A DNA stretch of 11,318 nucleotides from NCBI GenBank assembly GCA_038211295.1, contig JBBQVS010000109.1, forward strand, positions 1-11,318. Direction: 5' to 3'. The position numbers were made by a program, and so were the translations under genes. This DNA comes from JBBQVS01 sp038211295 (lineage in GTDB: Bacteria; Chloroflexota; Ktedonobacteria; Ktedonobacterales; Ktedonobacteraceae). Positions 1-6,161 of the stretch are shown here, in pieces; within the stretch, counting starts at the first letter, position 1; every line of letters begins with the position of its first letter. Under the pieces are notes generated by a model. The model saw nothing but the letters and a program-made list of their open reading frames with translations. It searched no databases and was not told the DNA's origin.

Positions 1-2
1 CA

Positions 3-719
3 CTGCTGCCCCTCTTTTTTCGCCTGATGCTCAAGCAGTCACACACGCTACGCGCAGGCCATCGTCTGCTGTGGTGGATTGGAATGCTGTTGATTTCTGC
101 CGTTGTGGTTGTGCTGGCATACGCTCCCTACTGGCACGCGCTAGGCTTCTCAGGCATACTAACACAACTACACCACACCTTTTTACCCACTACCGCCGCC
201 AATTCGCTGAATGCCGCCCTGCTCAATCTGCCTGTGCGCTCGGCATGGCTCACGAGTCCGCAACACTGGTCGCTTGTCGCGCTGAGTATCTCGGCCCTCT
301 TTCTGCTGTTCGGACTCTGGCTAGCGGATACGACAGAGTTGGTGGCCCTCTTTAGCTGCTGGCTGCTGTTGCTCTTCGCTGTCCTGCTTCCAACCTATTG
401 GCCCTGGTATCTCATTGCGCCCTTCGCGCTGGCTCTTGGCTCAACGAACCGCCGCTCTATTCTGCTGCTACAACTCTTGCTACTAGCGTCGCTGGTGAGC
501 TATTACCTGACGTTGACCCTGACATGGTCGGGGCAAGGACTGGTAACGCTAGGGTTGCCCTTGCTGCTGTGGGGTTGGATTCTCTTTTTTAGCACAACAT
601 GGCAAATGACGCATACGCAAGAGGAAGGCGTTGACGATATGAGGGGACGTGGGCGTTCGCGTCCGTCTCGGCCCTCGTTTCTCTCGCGTCCGTCTCGTCC
701 TGGTCGTCGCTATGAATGA
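3..719 (+). CDS. C-terminal part of a polytopic membrane protein, glycosyltransferase-like (5' end outside window)
   Basis: The reading frame is open to the left edge, so the true start is outside the window; the ATG at 27 is only an internal methionine. About 238 residues are visible. They form roughly six hydrophobic helices, including one ending in LPTYWPWYLIAPFALAL near visible residue 140. A Trp/Tyr-rich WPWYL-type segment in a long hydrophobic protein is typical of the C-terminal half of integral-membrane glycosyltransferases that use polyprenol-linked sugars (GT39/GT87/mannosyltransferase-like). The soluble tail after the last helix is very basic (RGRGRSRPSRPSF..RPSRPGRRYE). It contains a 13-bp direct repeat (CGCGTCCGTCTCG at 658-670 and 685-697) that keeps frame. 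No catalytic residues can be seen because the N-terminal half is missing, so the enzyme class is an inference. A membrane protein seems certain; glycosyltransferase is likely but not shown. Confidence 0.6.
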   Translation: MLPLFFRLMLKQSHTLRAGHRLLWWIGMLLISAVVVVLAYAPYWHALGFSGILTQLHHTFLPTTAANSLNAALLNLPVRSAWLTSPQHWSLVALSISALFLLFGLWLADTTELVALFSCWLLLLFAVLLPTYWPWYLIAPFALALGSTNRRSILLLQLLLLASLVSYYLTLTLTWSGQGLVTLGLPLLLWGWILFFSTTWQMTHTQEEGVDDMRGRGRSRPSRPSFLSRPSRPGRRYE

Positions 720-728
720 TGCTATAAT
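720..728 (+). promoter_or_regulatory. Extended -10 promoter for the monooxygenase gene
   Basis: TGCTATAAT is a perfect extended -10 element (TGnTATAAT) directly after the stop of the preceding gene and about 60 bases before the monooxygenase ATG. There is no good -35 hexamer 17 bases upstream (CTGGTC), which is tolerated for extended -10 promoters. It would give a transcript starting around 735. This is a sequence match only. Confidence 0.4.
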
Positions 729-787
729 TTAGCATGGAGAGGCTATAGATACTCTACTGTGTGAGTAAAGAAGGAGATGGCACTTTC

Positions 788-2314
788 ATGGTTCAGCTTA
801 CGACAGGTGAGAAGACGCAATCCACTGAAACGCCAGTCCGCCATGTGCGTATCGCCATTCTTGGAACAGGGTTTGCTGGTCTGGGAATGGCGATACAGCT
901 CAAACGCAATCGCTACACCGATTTCATTGTGTTGGAGAAGGCTGCGGAGAGTGGGGGGACGTGGCGCGATAATACGTATCCAGGGTGCGCCTGCGACGTT
1001 CCCTCGCACCTGTATTCTTTTTCGTTCGCGCTCAATCCGCAGTGGAGCCACATGTACTCGCCGCAGAGTGAGATAAACGCCTATCTGCGTGCGTGTACAG
1101 AACGTTTTGGCGTGTTGCCGCATATCCAGTGGAACACCGCATTGCAGGACGCGACATGGCACGAGGCTGACCAACGCTGGCACATCACAACCTCGCAGGG
1201 ACGGCTCACCTCTGACGTGCTGATTCTTGGCAATGGGCCGTTGAGTGAGCCATCGTTGCCAGCGATTGCCGGCATCGAGCAGTTCGCGGGAACGCTCTTT
1301 CACTCAGCACGCTGGCAACACGACTATGATCTGATGGGCAAGCACGTCGCGGTGATTGGAACAGGGGCATCGGCGGTTCAGTTTGTGCCACGTATTCAAC
1401 CAGTCGTTGGCTCGCTCACGCTGTTTCAGCGCACACCGCCATGGATATTGCCGCGTCAGGATCATCCCATCGCACGCTGGCAGCAGACGCTTTTCCGCCT
1501 GCTGCCAGTCGCGCAACGGCTCATGCGAACGTCGATCTACTGGTTGCGCGAACTCTCGGCGTTGGGGCTTGTTCACCGTTCCCCGATGATACAGAGCGCG
1601 GTCAAAATCGCTCAGGAGCATCTGGAACAGCAAGTACCCAATGCCGCCTTGCGTGCGAAGCTGACACCCAGGTACGCGATGGGGTGTAAGCGCATTCTGC
1701 TCTCGGATGACTTTTACCCTGCGCTGACACAACCAAACGTCGAGGTCGTCACGGATTCTATCCGTGAGGTACGAGCGCACAGTATAGTTACAAATGACGG
1801 GCAAGAGCGCGAGATAGATACGATTATCTGCGCGACAGGCTTTCACGTCACAGACGCGCACCTGCCACAATCCATTTACGGACGCGGCGGGCAATCACTG
1901 AGCGATGCGTGGCACGAGGGCGCACACGCATACAAGGGCGCGACGGTCAACGGCTTTCCCAACCTGTTCCTGCTCATTGGGCCAAACACCGGACTGGGCC
2001 ATACGTCGATGGTGTTTATGATTGAGTCGCAGGTTGCCTATATTATGGATTGTTTACGCACAATGGATAGGCGTAGATTGCAGACCGTCGAGGTACGCGC
2101 GGAAAGTGAAGGCGCGTACAACGCCGAGGTGCAGCAACGTATGAAGGGAACCGTCTGGGCGTCAGGGTGTGCCAGTTGGTATCTCGACGCGTCGGGACGC
2201 AACACCACCATCTGGCCTGGCTTCACCTTCGACTTCCGCCGCCGCACACGCCACTTCGACGCGGAACAGTACATGCTCACGCCAGTGGAAGCCGTCAGCA
2301 ACTCTCTCGCCTGA
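788..2314 (+). CDS. FAD/NADP-dependent Baeyer-Villiger-type monooxygenase
   Basis: A 508-residue cytosolic flavoprotein monooxygenase, the normal size for the family. It would use FAD, NADPH and O2 to insert oxygen into a ketone (giving an ester) or to oxygenate a nucleophile; the substrate cannot be predicted. Visible motifs, numbered from the ATG at 788: the first Rossmann fingerprint GTGFAGLG (G26-G33) for FAD, GGTWRDNTYPG at 56-66 followed by CACD (Asp70), the Baeyer-Villiger fingerprint FAGTLFHSARW at 166-176 (F-x-G-x3-H-x3-W), and a second dinucleotide motif GTGASA at 191-196 for NADPH. A CKRILLSDDFYPAL stretch in the C-terminal half is also typical. The frame is open back to a GTG at 761. 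I prefer the ATG at 788 because AAGGAG lies at 771-776, although the 11-base gap is long. The gene is monocistronic: it has its own promoter and a hairpin follows. It is probably a catabolic or detoxification enzyme. Confidence 0.9.
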   Translation: MVQLTTGEKTQSTETPVRHVRIAILGTGFAGLGMAIQLKRNRYTDFIVLEKAAESGGTWRDNTYPGCACDVPSHLYSFSFALNPQWSHMYSPQSEINAYLRACTERFGVLPHIQWNTALQDATWHEADQRWHITTSQGRLTSDVLILGNGPLSEPSLPAIAGIEQFAGTLFHSARWQHDYDLMGKHVAVIGTGASAVQFVPRIQPVVGSLTLFQRTPPWILPRQDHPIARWQQTLFRLLPVAQRLMRTSIYWLRELSALGLVHRSPMIQSAVKIAQEHLEQQVPNAALRAKLTPRYAMGCKRILLSDDFYPALTQPNVEVVTDSIREVRAHSIVTNDGQEREIDTIICATGFHVTDAHLPQSIYGRGGQSLSDAWHEGAHAYKGATVNGFPNLFLLIGPNTGLGHTSMVFMIESQVAYIMDCLRTMDRRRLQTVEVRAESEGAYNAEVQQRMKGTVWASGCASWYLDASGRNTTIWPGFTFDFRRRTRHFDAEQYMLTPVEAVSNSLA

Positions 2315-2320
2315 CGCGTT

Positions 2321-2368
2321 ACACGCTCCGTCCTGTTGTGCAATGCGGCAGGACGGAATAGAGCGTGT
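2321..2368 (+). terminator. Large hairpin after the monooxygenase gene
   Basis: ACACGCTC (2321-2328) pairs with GAGCGTGT (2361-2368), and inside it CGTCCTG (2329-2335) pairs with CAGGACG (2349-2355), leaving a 5-base bulge GAATA on one side. The stem has 15 base pairs and starts 6 bases after the stop codon. No T-run follows directly (a CCTTTTTTG stretch comes about 20 bases later). It may be a terminator or an RNA-stabilising hairpin. Confidence 0.5.
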
Positions 2369-2439
2369 GAAGTATATGTTAAACCGCCTTTTTTGCTTTA
2401 GATCGCCGCCTTTCGGCTATGTAGAGAAAGAACCCGTGA

Positions 2440-2550
2440 CAACTCCCCGTGCGTGGAACGCAGGGGCTTCTACGGTCTTGCACCGATGCTCTCTTGCCCA
2501 AGAGCCATTCCTGTTCTGTGTGAGAGGCGGGCGTTACTCACAGACCTCTC
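2440..2550 (+). other. Hairpin cluster, possible remnant of an IS605/TnpB- or IscB-associated RNA end
   Basis: Three hairpins follow one another. (1) CCCC-g-TGCGT (2445-2454) pairs with ACGCA-GGGG (2458-2466). (2) CTCTT (2491-2495) pairs with AAGAG (2500-2504). (3) TGTGAG (2519-2524) pairs with CTCACA (2537-2542), with GAGAGG (2522-2527)/CCTCTC (2545-2550) as an alternative. The first, in the context CGTGACAACTCCCC...GGGGCTTCTACGG, resembles from memory the conserved hairpin at omega-RNA regions and transposon ends of TnpB or IscB elements. The stretch codes for no recognisable protein and no intact tnpB or iscB is nearby, so it would be a solo end or relic. The rest of 2369-2828 holds a further small hairpin, ACAGG-GGG/CCC-t-CCTGT around 2564-2582, and a 6-bp ATGGTA/TACCAT hairpin near 2640-2657. 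Confidence 0.3.
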
Positions 2551-2736
2551 CATGAGAGTATATACAGGGGGATACCCTCCTGTCAAGCACCGTGTGCCAT
2601 TCCTCCCCGTGCATCGAATGCAGCGGACTTCTGGCATGTATGGTAAAAAAAGTACCATGCACACGATTAAAAAGAACAAGAAAAAAACTATAGCGAAAAT
2701 TCCCAGTATCGGATGTTCTTTTTGAAACTTCACCAC
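2470..2736 (-). pseudogene. Possible truncated copy of a small membrane protein
   Basis: The open frame begins with GTG codons at 2734-2736 and 2731-2733. Its first ~36 residues are VKFQKEHPILGIFAIVFF followed by more hydrophobic sequence, one membrane helix in all. This start resembles the start of the intact neighbour at 3180-3605 (MTEFQQQHPKLAGTFIIC): both share F-Q-x-x-H-P-x-L, a Gly and then a hydrophobic helix. After about residue 36 (near 2629) the sequence turns into Arg/Cys/Gly-rich text running antisense through the hairpin cluster, which does not look like protein. My reading is a third member of the small-membrane-protein cluster whose 3' part was replaced or lost. Ribosome-binding sequence before the GTG is weak. 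It could be chance similarity between hydrophobic starts. Confidence 0.3.
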
Positions 2737-2828
2737 AGATTGTTTTCACTTTCACTTATTAGCCCTATATGTATGGACGTATTCTGGCATATCACGGCTT
2801 ACTCATGCCATGCTCTCCGTCGTCCCTG

Positions 2829-3176
2829 TCATGCCTTGTTTCTCGCAAGCTTGAAACGCAGTAGTATTGACCTTACCAGAAGAAATATCGCGAAACATGC
2901 CAGCACAACTACTATGGGAAACACGACAAGCCTGTAGGCACTATTCTGTAGGATTTCGGCGGAGCCAAAAAGCATTATAGTAACGGACAAAAGCATCATA
3001 CCGATACCTAAAAGTGCTGTGGGACGATGATACCAGTGCGAGTATCGCCCCAGGCGTTTTGTGTCGCGCGTTTGTCTTGCATCTCCGTACAGTACGAAAA
3101 GGCTTAAAACAAATTCTAAAGCAGCAATGCCAATCAAGCCAATTCCTAGATTAACCAGTAACGTATCCGTTGCCAT
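2829..3176 (-). CDS. Small membrane protein of unknown function (three TM helices)
   Basis: A 115-residue protein with three likely membrane helices at about residues 7-29, 51-70 and 82-105. A polar, basic loop (DARQTRDTKRLGRYSHWYHRP) separates the first two, and the C-terminal tail is basic (LLRFKLARNKA). I do not recognise a family and no catalytic motif is visible. The ATG at 3174-3176 comes 3 bases after the stop of the upstream gene and is preceded by an AAAAGGGA ribosome-binding sequence inside that gene's end, so the two are almost surely cotranscribed. The region is more AT-rich than the surrounding metabolic genes, which suggests separate acquisition. Confidence 0.65.
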   Translation of the reverse strand: MATDTLLVNLGIGLIGIAALEFVLSLFVLYGDARQTRDTKRLGRYSHWYHRPTALLGIGMMLLSVTIMLFGSAEILQNSAYRLVVFPIVVVLACFAIFLLVRSILLRFKLARNKA

Positions 3177-3179
3177 GTG

Positions 3180-3605
3180 CTATGCATCCCTTTTCAGTTC
3201 GTTCCGCCCATCAGTTCTATACAAGAAGAACGAATACGCGAAAAGAGCTAGACCAATAGCAACAAAAAAATAGAATGCATCATTTTTGGCAAGAAAAAAT
3301 TTATAATCAGGCAAGAAATGATAAAACATAGACATGATAAAGAAAGCGAACAAACCAAAGGTAAGAGTGATATTGTACTGCCTGTACCAGACCTGTTTTC
3401 CTCCAAGCTTTGCCTTGCCGTTCATCTTTTTTATGCCGCGATAAAGATTAATACAGGCAAGAGCGGGAAAAATCAGAAAGTTCATCACAGGAAGTATGAA
3501 AGCGGGATAGATTGAGACTGCTATGGCAAAAAGTAAGAATCCTACTATCAAACAAATGATGAAGGTTCCCGCCAGTTTTGGGTGCTGTTGTTGAAATTCT
3601 GTCAT
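3180..3605 (-). CDS. Small polytopic membrane protein of unknown function
   Basis: A 141-residue, strongly hydrophobic protein with about four membrane helices (residues 12-30, 32-52, 78-96 and 110-128). A positively charged loop (YRGIKKMNGKAKLGGKQVWYRQ) lies between the second and third, and a charged tail (YRTDGRNELKRDA) ends it. The protein starts MTEFQQQHPKLAG. I recognise no family. It is first in a minus-strand pair with the three-helix protein at 2829-3176. The ATG at 3603-3605 has only a weak purine-rich leader (GTGAGAGCATGAC). The upstream region is shared with the divergent RHH-VOC gene, so the two transcription units may share control sites. Confidence 0.65.
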   Translation of the reverse strand: MTEFQQQHPKLAGTFIICLIVGFLLFAIAVSIYPAFILPVMNFLIFPALACINLYRGIKKMNGKAKLGGKQVWYRQYNITLTFGLFAFFIMSMFYHFLPDYKFFLAKNDAFYFFVAIGLALFAYSFFLYRTDGRNELKRDA

Positions 3606-3692
3606 GTCATGCTCTCACTTCTGAGTAGTTGATACATGTAGTACGTGGCAAACACGCGTTTCGTTCCATAAAAGCGCACACTCAACACACCA

Positions 3693-3721
3693 TTGACTTC
3701 TATCTTTATGTATGCTATGCT
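3693..3721 (+). promoter_or_regulatory. Sigma70-type promoter for the RHH-VOC gene
   Basis: TTGACT (3693-3698) and TATGCT (3716-3721) are separated by exactly 17 bases and lie about 63 bases before the ATG at 3784. The match to the -35/-10 consensus is good. The -10 box is the left arm of a palindrome (next entry), which is the expected arrangement for a repressible promoter. Confidence 0.55.
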
Positions 3722-3741
3722 ACTAGCATAATAGCATGCTA
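3716..3741. promoter_or_regulatory. Palindromic operator overlapping the -10 box
   Basis: TATGCTA-C-TAGCATA (3716-3730) is a perfect 7-bp inverted repeat with a one-base centre. A second perfect palindrome, TAGCATGCTA (3732-3741), follows one base later and reuses the half-site TAGCAT. Paired short palindromic half-sites over a -10 are typical of ribbon-helix-helix repressors, and the gene downstream encodes such a domain, so autoregulation is the simple inference. The divergent minus-strand gene pair could also be affected. Confidence 0.5.
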
Positions 3742-3797
3742 GCAAAAGAAGAGCAATGAAAGGAGAGCAATGAAAGAAGAGCAATGAAAGAAGAGAA
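3742..3797 (+). repeat. Four 14-bp tandem repeats forming coupled mini-ORFs in a gene leader
   Basis: The unit is ATGAAAGRAGAGCA: copies lie at 3756-3769, 3770-3783 and 3784-3797 (last copy ending GAGAA), with a degenerate copy GCAAAAGAAGAGCA at 3742-3755. Each copy starts with ATG. Because 14 is not a multiple of three, the ATGs lie in different frames. The first reads M-K-G-E-Q-stop and the second M-K-E-E-Q-stop, each ending in an ATGA overlap with the next ATG. The third ATG (3784) opens the long gene, which itself begins MKEEKQQ. The only strong Shine-Dalgarno sequence, AAAGGAG (3759-3765), sits before the second ATG. Confidence 0.8.
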
Positions 3798-4335
3798 ACA
3801 ACAGTTTAATGTGTACCTCACACCGAACACGGTCAAGCAGATGAAGCATCGTTCCATCGACGAGCAGCTTTCTTTATCTGATCTCGTTGAGCGCGTCTTT
3901 ATAACGTACCTCTCACAAAAGGAAACGGATACTCTCATGGAAAATCAAAAACACGAACAGGCTCCCTTTGCCTCTGTTACTCTGCAACCAATGTTGCACG
4001 TCGATGATATGGGGAAGGCTCTGGACTTTTATAGCAAGCTTGGCGCAACCGTGCTGAATGGAAGTCGCGATGGTGATTGGGCAATACTTCGTTTTGGCAA
4101 TACAGAGTTGGGGTTGCTGGCACATCCAGCGAATCCAGAGCAGCACGAGGGCAAGGTTGAACTCAACTTCGAGTACGGTGCCTCGCTGGAAGAGCTTGAG
4201 AAGAAGCTACGCGCGACTGGCGTAACCATTGTACGCTCCGTGACGGATGAAGGCTTCGGCTACCAACTTCAAGTGCAGGATGCCGATGGACTGTTACTAA
4301 AAATTAATCAGATCAATCCTGATCTGTACCGCTAA
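3784..4335 (+). CDS. Ribbon-helix-helix DNA-binding domain fused to a VOC (glyoxalase/bleomycin-resistance fold) domain
   Basis: A 183-residue protein in two parts. Residues 5-45 (KQQFNVYLTPNTVKQMKHRS...LSLSDLVERVFITYL) have the beta strand plus two helices of a CopG/Arc-type ribbon-helix-helix domain. After a charged linker, residues 65-178 have VOC-fold features: LQPMLHVDDMGKALDFYSKLGATV, then WAILRFGNTELGLLAHP, then a second beta-alpha-beta half ending GYQLQVQDADGLLLKINQ. VOC proteins include glyoxalase I, dioxygenases and drug-sequestering bleomycin-resistance proteins. I cannot assign metal ligands or a substrate, so the domain may be enzymatic or a ligand sensor. The start at 3784 is the last of three tandem ATGs and is preceded by purine-rich AAGAAGAG. 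The operator over the promoter suggests autoregulation by the N-terminal domain. Convergent with the MerR-type gene. Confidence 0.85.
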   Translation: MKEEKQQFNVYLTPNTVKQMKHRSIDEQLSLSDLVERVFITYLSQKETDTLMENQKHEQAPFASVTLQPMLHVDDMGKALDFYSKLGATVLNGSRDGDWAILRFGNTELGLLAHPANPEQHEGKVELNFEYGASLEELEKKLRATGVTIVRSVTDEGFGYQLQVQDADGLLLKINQINPDLYR

Positions 4336-4353
4336 GGGGTGCAGGAAAAACAT

Positions 4354-4406
4354 GTGGCTCCGCCACGCTCCTCCGGGTATAGTAGTGGCGCGGCTCGCCC
4401 GCGCCA
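4354..4406. terminator. Two hairpins between convergent genes
   Basis: GTGGC-TCC-GCCAC (4354-4366) and TGGCGCGG-CTCGC-CCGCGCCA (4386-4406) lie in the 107-base gap between the convergent RHH-VOC and MerR-type genes. The second stem is eight perfect GC-rich pairs. Neither is followed by a T-run on either strand, so they may work as weak bidirectional terminators or be members of a dispersed palindromic repeat. Confidence 0.4.
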
Positions 4407-4442
4407 TGCCCCCTTACCTTACGTTATCTTACCTTTCCCCCT

Positions 4443-5270
4443 TTACTCCTTTCCCTTGCTTAGCACGGGAAACTGAATCTCCGTCACGTATGACTCGTCA
4501 TCCTGACGTATCGGTTGCGAACTTTCCAGGTAGACCTCACGGGTGGGGCCGACAATGGTGTAGGGGTTCGCAGCGATCCAGCGTCCTATTGCCTCGTATC
4601 CCTGACTCAGCGTCTGGTACGCGCCTTTATGTATGACGCTGACCATTGTGGCGGCGGGCAGCTCATAAACTTTGACGCGTTCGTTGCCTGTGATAGCTTG
4701 CTTCAAGTAGACTACCGCTTCACCGTCGATATCGGTGGTTTTATACTCGTGGTCGTGCCAGACCGCGACGCCGATTGCGTCGTGTCCGCTGATCCCGAAG
4801 AGTGCTAGGTAGCTATAAATCTCATCAAAGAGGCGACCCACAGCTGGGTAGTTGGGAAGAGTGGCGCGAACGCTCGCGACAAGCTGAGAACCTACGGGTT
4901 TGAGTATCACATCATAGTTGGGCATAGTATCCTCCATCATGCTAGTGACAAGTTGGGCCTCGATGCGTGCTAGCCGCGCCTGCTCCTCGACAATATGCTG
5001 TTGCAATTCCGTGTGTTTGCGTTGCAGCATTGCATATAACTGTTCGGGCGAGACGCCTTCACAGAGCACTTGCGCGATCTGCTCCAGCGAAAACCCCAGG
5101 TCTTTGAGCAATATAATGCGGTTGAGCCTGACTAACTGGTTCGCCGAGTAGTAGCGATAGCCCGTGAAGCGATCTACGGAGAGGGGCTTGAGTAGCCCCA
5201 CCTCGTCGTAGTAGCGCAACGTTTTGATCGAGACCTGACCTAATCGCGAGAAATCTCCAATGCGTATCAT
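4443..5270 (-). CDS. MerR-family transcription regulator with GyrI-like effector-binding domain (BmrR type)
   Basis: A 275-residue regulator, the usual size for BmrR-like proteins. Residues 1-70 are the MerR winged helix-turn-helix (MIRIGDFSRLGQVSIKTLRYYDEVGLLKP, then TGYRYY). Residues 75-115 form the long dimerisation helix (ISPEQ..MLQRKHTELQQHIVEEQARLARIEAQL). Residues 118-272 are a GyrI-like/AraC-effector domain, with the typical ELPAATMVSVIHKGAYQTLSQGYEAIGRWI and ending EIQFPVL. Such domains bind bulky, often cationic drugs or lipophilic molecules, and the protein then twists a promoter with an over-long spacer into active form. The ATG (5268-5270) has GGAG eight bases upstream. A matching MerR-type promoter lies just upstream on the same strand, so it very likely regulates itself. 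The divergent reductase gene may be a further target. Confidence 0.9.
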   Translation of the reverse strand: MIRIGDFSRLGQVSIKTLRYYDEVGLLKPLSVDRFTGYRYYSANQLVRLNRIILLKDLGFSLEQIAQVLCEGVSPEQLYAMLQRKHTELQQHIVEEQARLARIEAQLVTSMMEDTMPNYDVILKPVGSQLVASVRATLPNYPAVGRLFDEIYSYLALFGISGHDAIGVAVWHDHEYKTTDIDGEAVVYLKQAITGNERVKVYELPAATMVSVIHKGAYQTLSQGYEAIGRWIAANPYTIVGPTREVYLESSQPIRQDDESYVTEIQFPVLSKGKE

Positions 5271-5315
5271 GTCGTGTACTCCGTACAGAGTGTGTTCAGC
5301 AATTGCTCTATTGAC

Positions 5316-5346
5316 ACTTTACCATCTCCCCTAACGGGAGAGTCAA
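5316..5346 (-). promoter_or_regulatory. MerR-type promoter/operator with 19-bp spacer
   Basis: Read on the minus strand, TTGACT (-35, 5341-5346) and TAAAGT (-10, 5316-5321) are separated by 19 bases. The spacer holds the inverted repeat TCTCCC-5-GGGAGA (5325-5341). The long spacer with a dyad inside it is the hallmark of promoters activated by MerR-family proteins. It points to the regulator gene starting at 5270, so positive autoregulation is likely. Confidence 0.7.
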
Positions 5347-5402
5347 GCCTTCTCATGCACTTCCCCAAAAACTGCTTATAGGAGAATATTTTCGTTTTCC
5401 TG

Positions 5403-5420
5403 AGTATGATTTTTCATACT
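5403..5420. promoter_or_regulatory. Palindrome upstream of the NAD(P)-binding reductase, possible operator
   Basis: AGTATGA-TTTT-TCATACT is a perfect 7-bp inverted repeat with a 4-base centre, 100 bases before the reductase ATG in the divergent intergenic region. It is distinct from the MerR dyad. It could be an operator for an unidentified regulator acting on the reductase gene, or a small hairpin. No confident -35/-10 pair is visible for the plus-strand gene. Confidence 0.3.
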
Positions 5421-5520
5421 AGCTCACATTTTTTTGCGTACTTGTACTTTTCCTCCCTATCACCTACACTTGTTTTAGCGAATGTGTGAACAATTCAACT
5501 CTTTTAAGGAGTAGTAATAG

Positions 5521-6150
5521 ATGAAAATAGCTGTTTTTGGAGCGTCGGGACGCACTGGTCGTCCTTTTGTAGAGCAAGCACTTGCAGCAGGACATACACT
5601 TGTGGCACTGGTACGCACTCCCGCGACCTTTCCTATTCAACACAAACACCTGACGGTAGTACCGGGGGACGCGACAAATGCCGCCAATGTGGAAATGGTT
5701 GTGCAGGGAGCGGACGCGGTTGTGAGCGTGTTGGGTCAGACCAAGAACTCGCCTAAAGATATGCAAACTATGGCGATAAAAAACATTGTGACAGCGATGA
5801 ACAAGTATGGCATTACGCGTCTGGTGAGCCTGACAGGGGCGGGTGTGGACGCGCCAGAGGACAAGCCCAAAGTGATGAATCACGTTATCAAGTTCGCGCT
5901 CAAAACGCTGTCGGGGACAGTGCTACAGGACGCGGAACAGCACGCGGCAGTCCTGCGGAACAGTAATCTCGATTGGGTGATTGTGCGTGGCCCGATGTTA
6001 ACCGAGGGGCCATACACCGGTAAGTATCGCGTAGGGTGGGTTGGCGTCAACACGGGGACGCGTATCTCACGCGCCGACGTTGCCGATTTTATGCTCAAAC
6101 AACTCACTGATACCACCTACCTGCACAAAGCACCCATGATTAGTGACTGA
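5521..6150 (+). CDS. NAD(P)-binding reductase, atypical SDR (NmrA / biliverdin reductase B-like)
   Basis: A 209-residue single Rossmann-fold protein. The nucleotide-binding motif is GASGRTG (residues 7-13), right after the first strand MKIAVF. It is followed by VALVRTP (cofactor 2'-phosphate region), GDATNAANVEMVVQGADAVVSVLG, LVSLTGAGV in place of the classical SDR active-site strand, and LDWVIVRGPMLTEGPYTG. No YxxxK catalytic pair is evident, as expected for atypical SDRs of the NmrA/BLVRB/YwnB type. These act as NADPH-dependent flavin or quinone reductases or as redox sensors. Start: AAGGAG (5506-5511) lies nine bases before the ATG. It is divergent from the MerR-type gene and convergent with the SRAP gene 11 bases away. 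The natural substrate cannot be told from sequence. Confidence 0.85.
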   Translation: MKIAVFGASGRTGRPFVEQALAAGHTLVALVRTPATFPIQHKHLTVVPGDATNAANVEMVVQGADAVVSVLGQTKNSPKDMQTMAIKNIVTAMNKYGITRLVSLTGAGVDAPEDKPKVMNHVIKFALKTLSGTVLQDAEQHAAVLRNSNLDWVIVRGPMLTEGPYTGKYRVGWVGVNTGTRISRADVADFMLKQLTDTTYLHKAPMISD

Positions 6151-6161
6151 TAGCTCCTGCG

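Noticed and set aside
743..1303. 186-residue minus-strand open frame
   Set aside because: Antisense to the monooxygenase gene, which has clear family motifs throughout; the antisense product is Arg/Cys-rich and resembles nothing.
2169..2555. Plus-strand frame running from the monooxygenase gene into the hairpin cluster
   Set aside because: Starts inside the monooxygenase gene in another frame; the tail PVTTPRAWNAGASTV may echo text seen at decayed TnpB ends, but no zinc-finger or catalytic motif of TnpB is present.
3602..3784. 60-residue minus-strand frame ending in an ATGA overlap with the membrane protein gene at 3605
   Set aside because: Its start lies in the antisense of the tandem repeats and it runs through the promoter and operator of the RHH-VOC gene; no ribosome-binding site and no recognisable protein. 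The overlap is probably chance.
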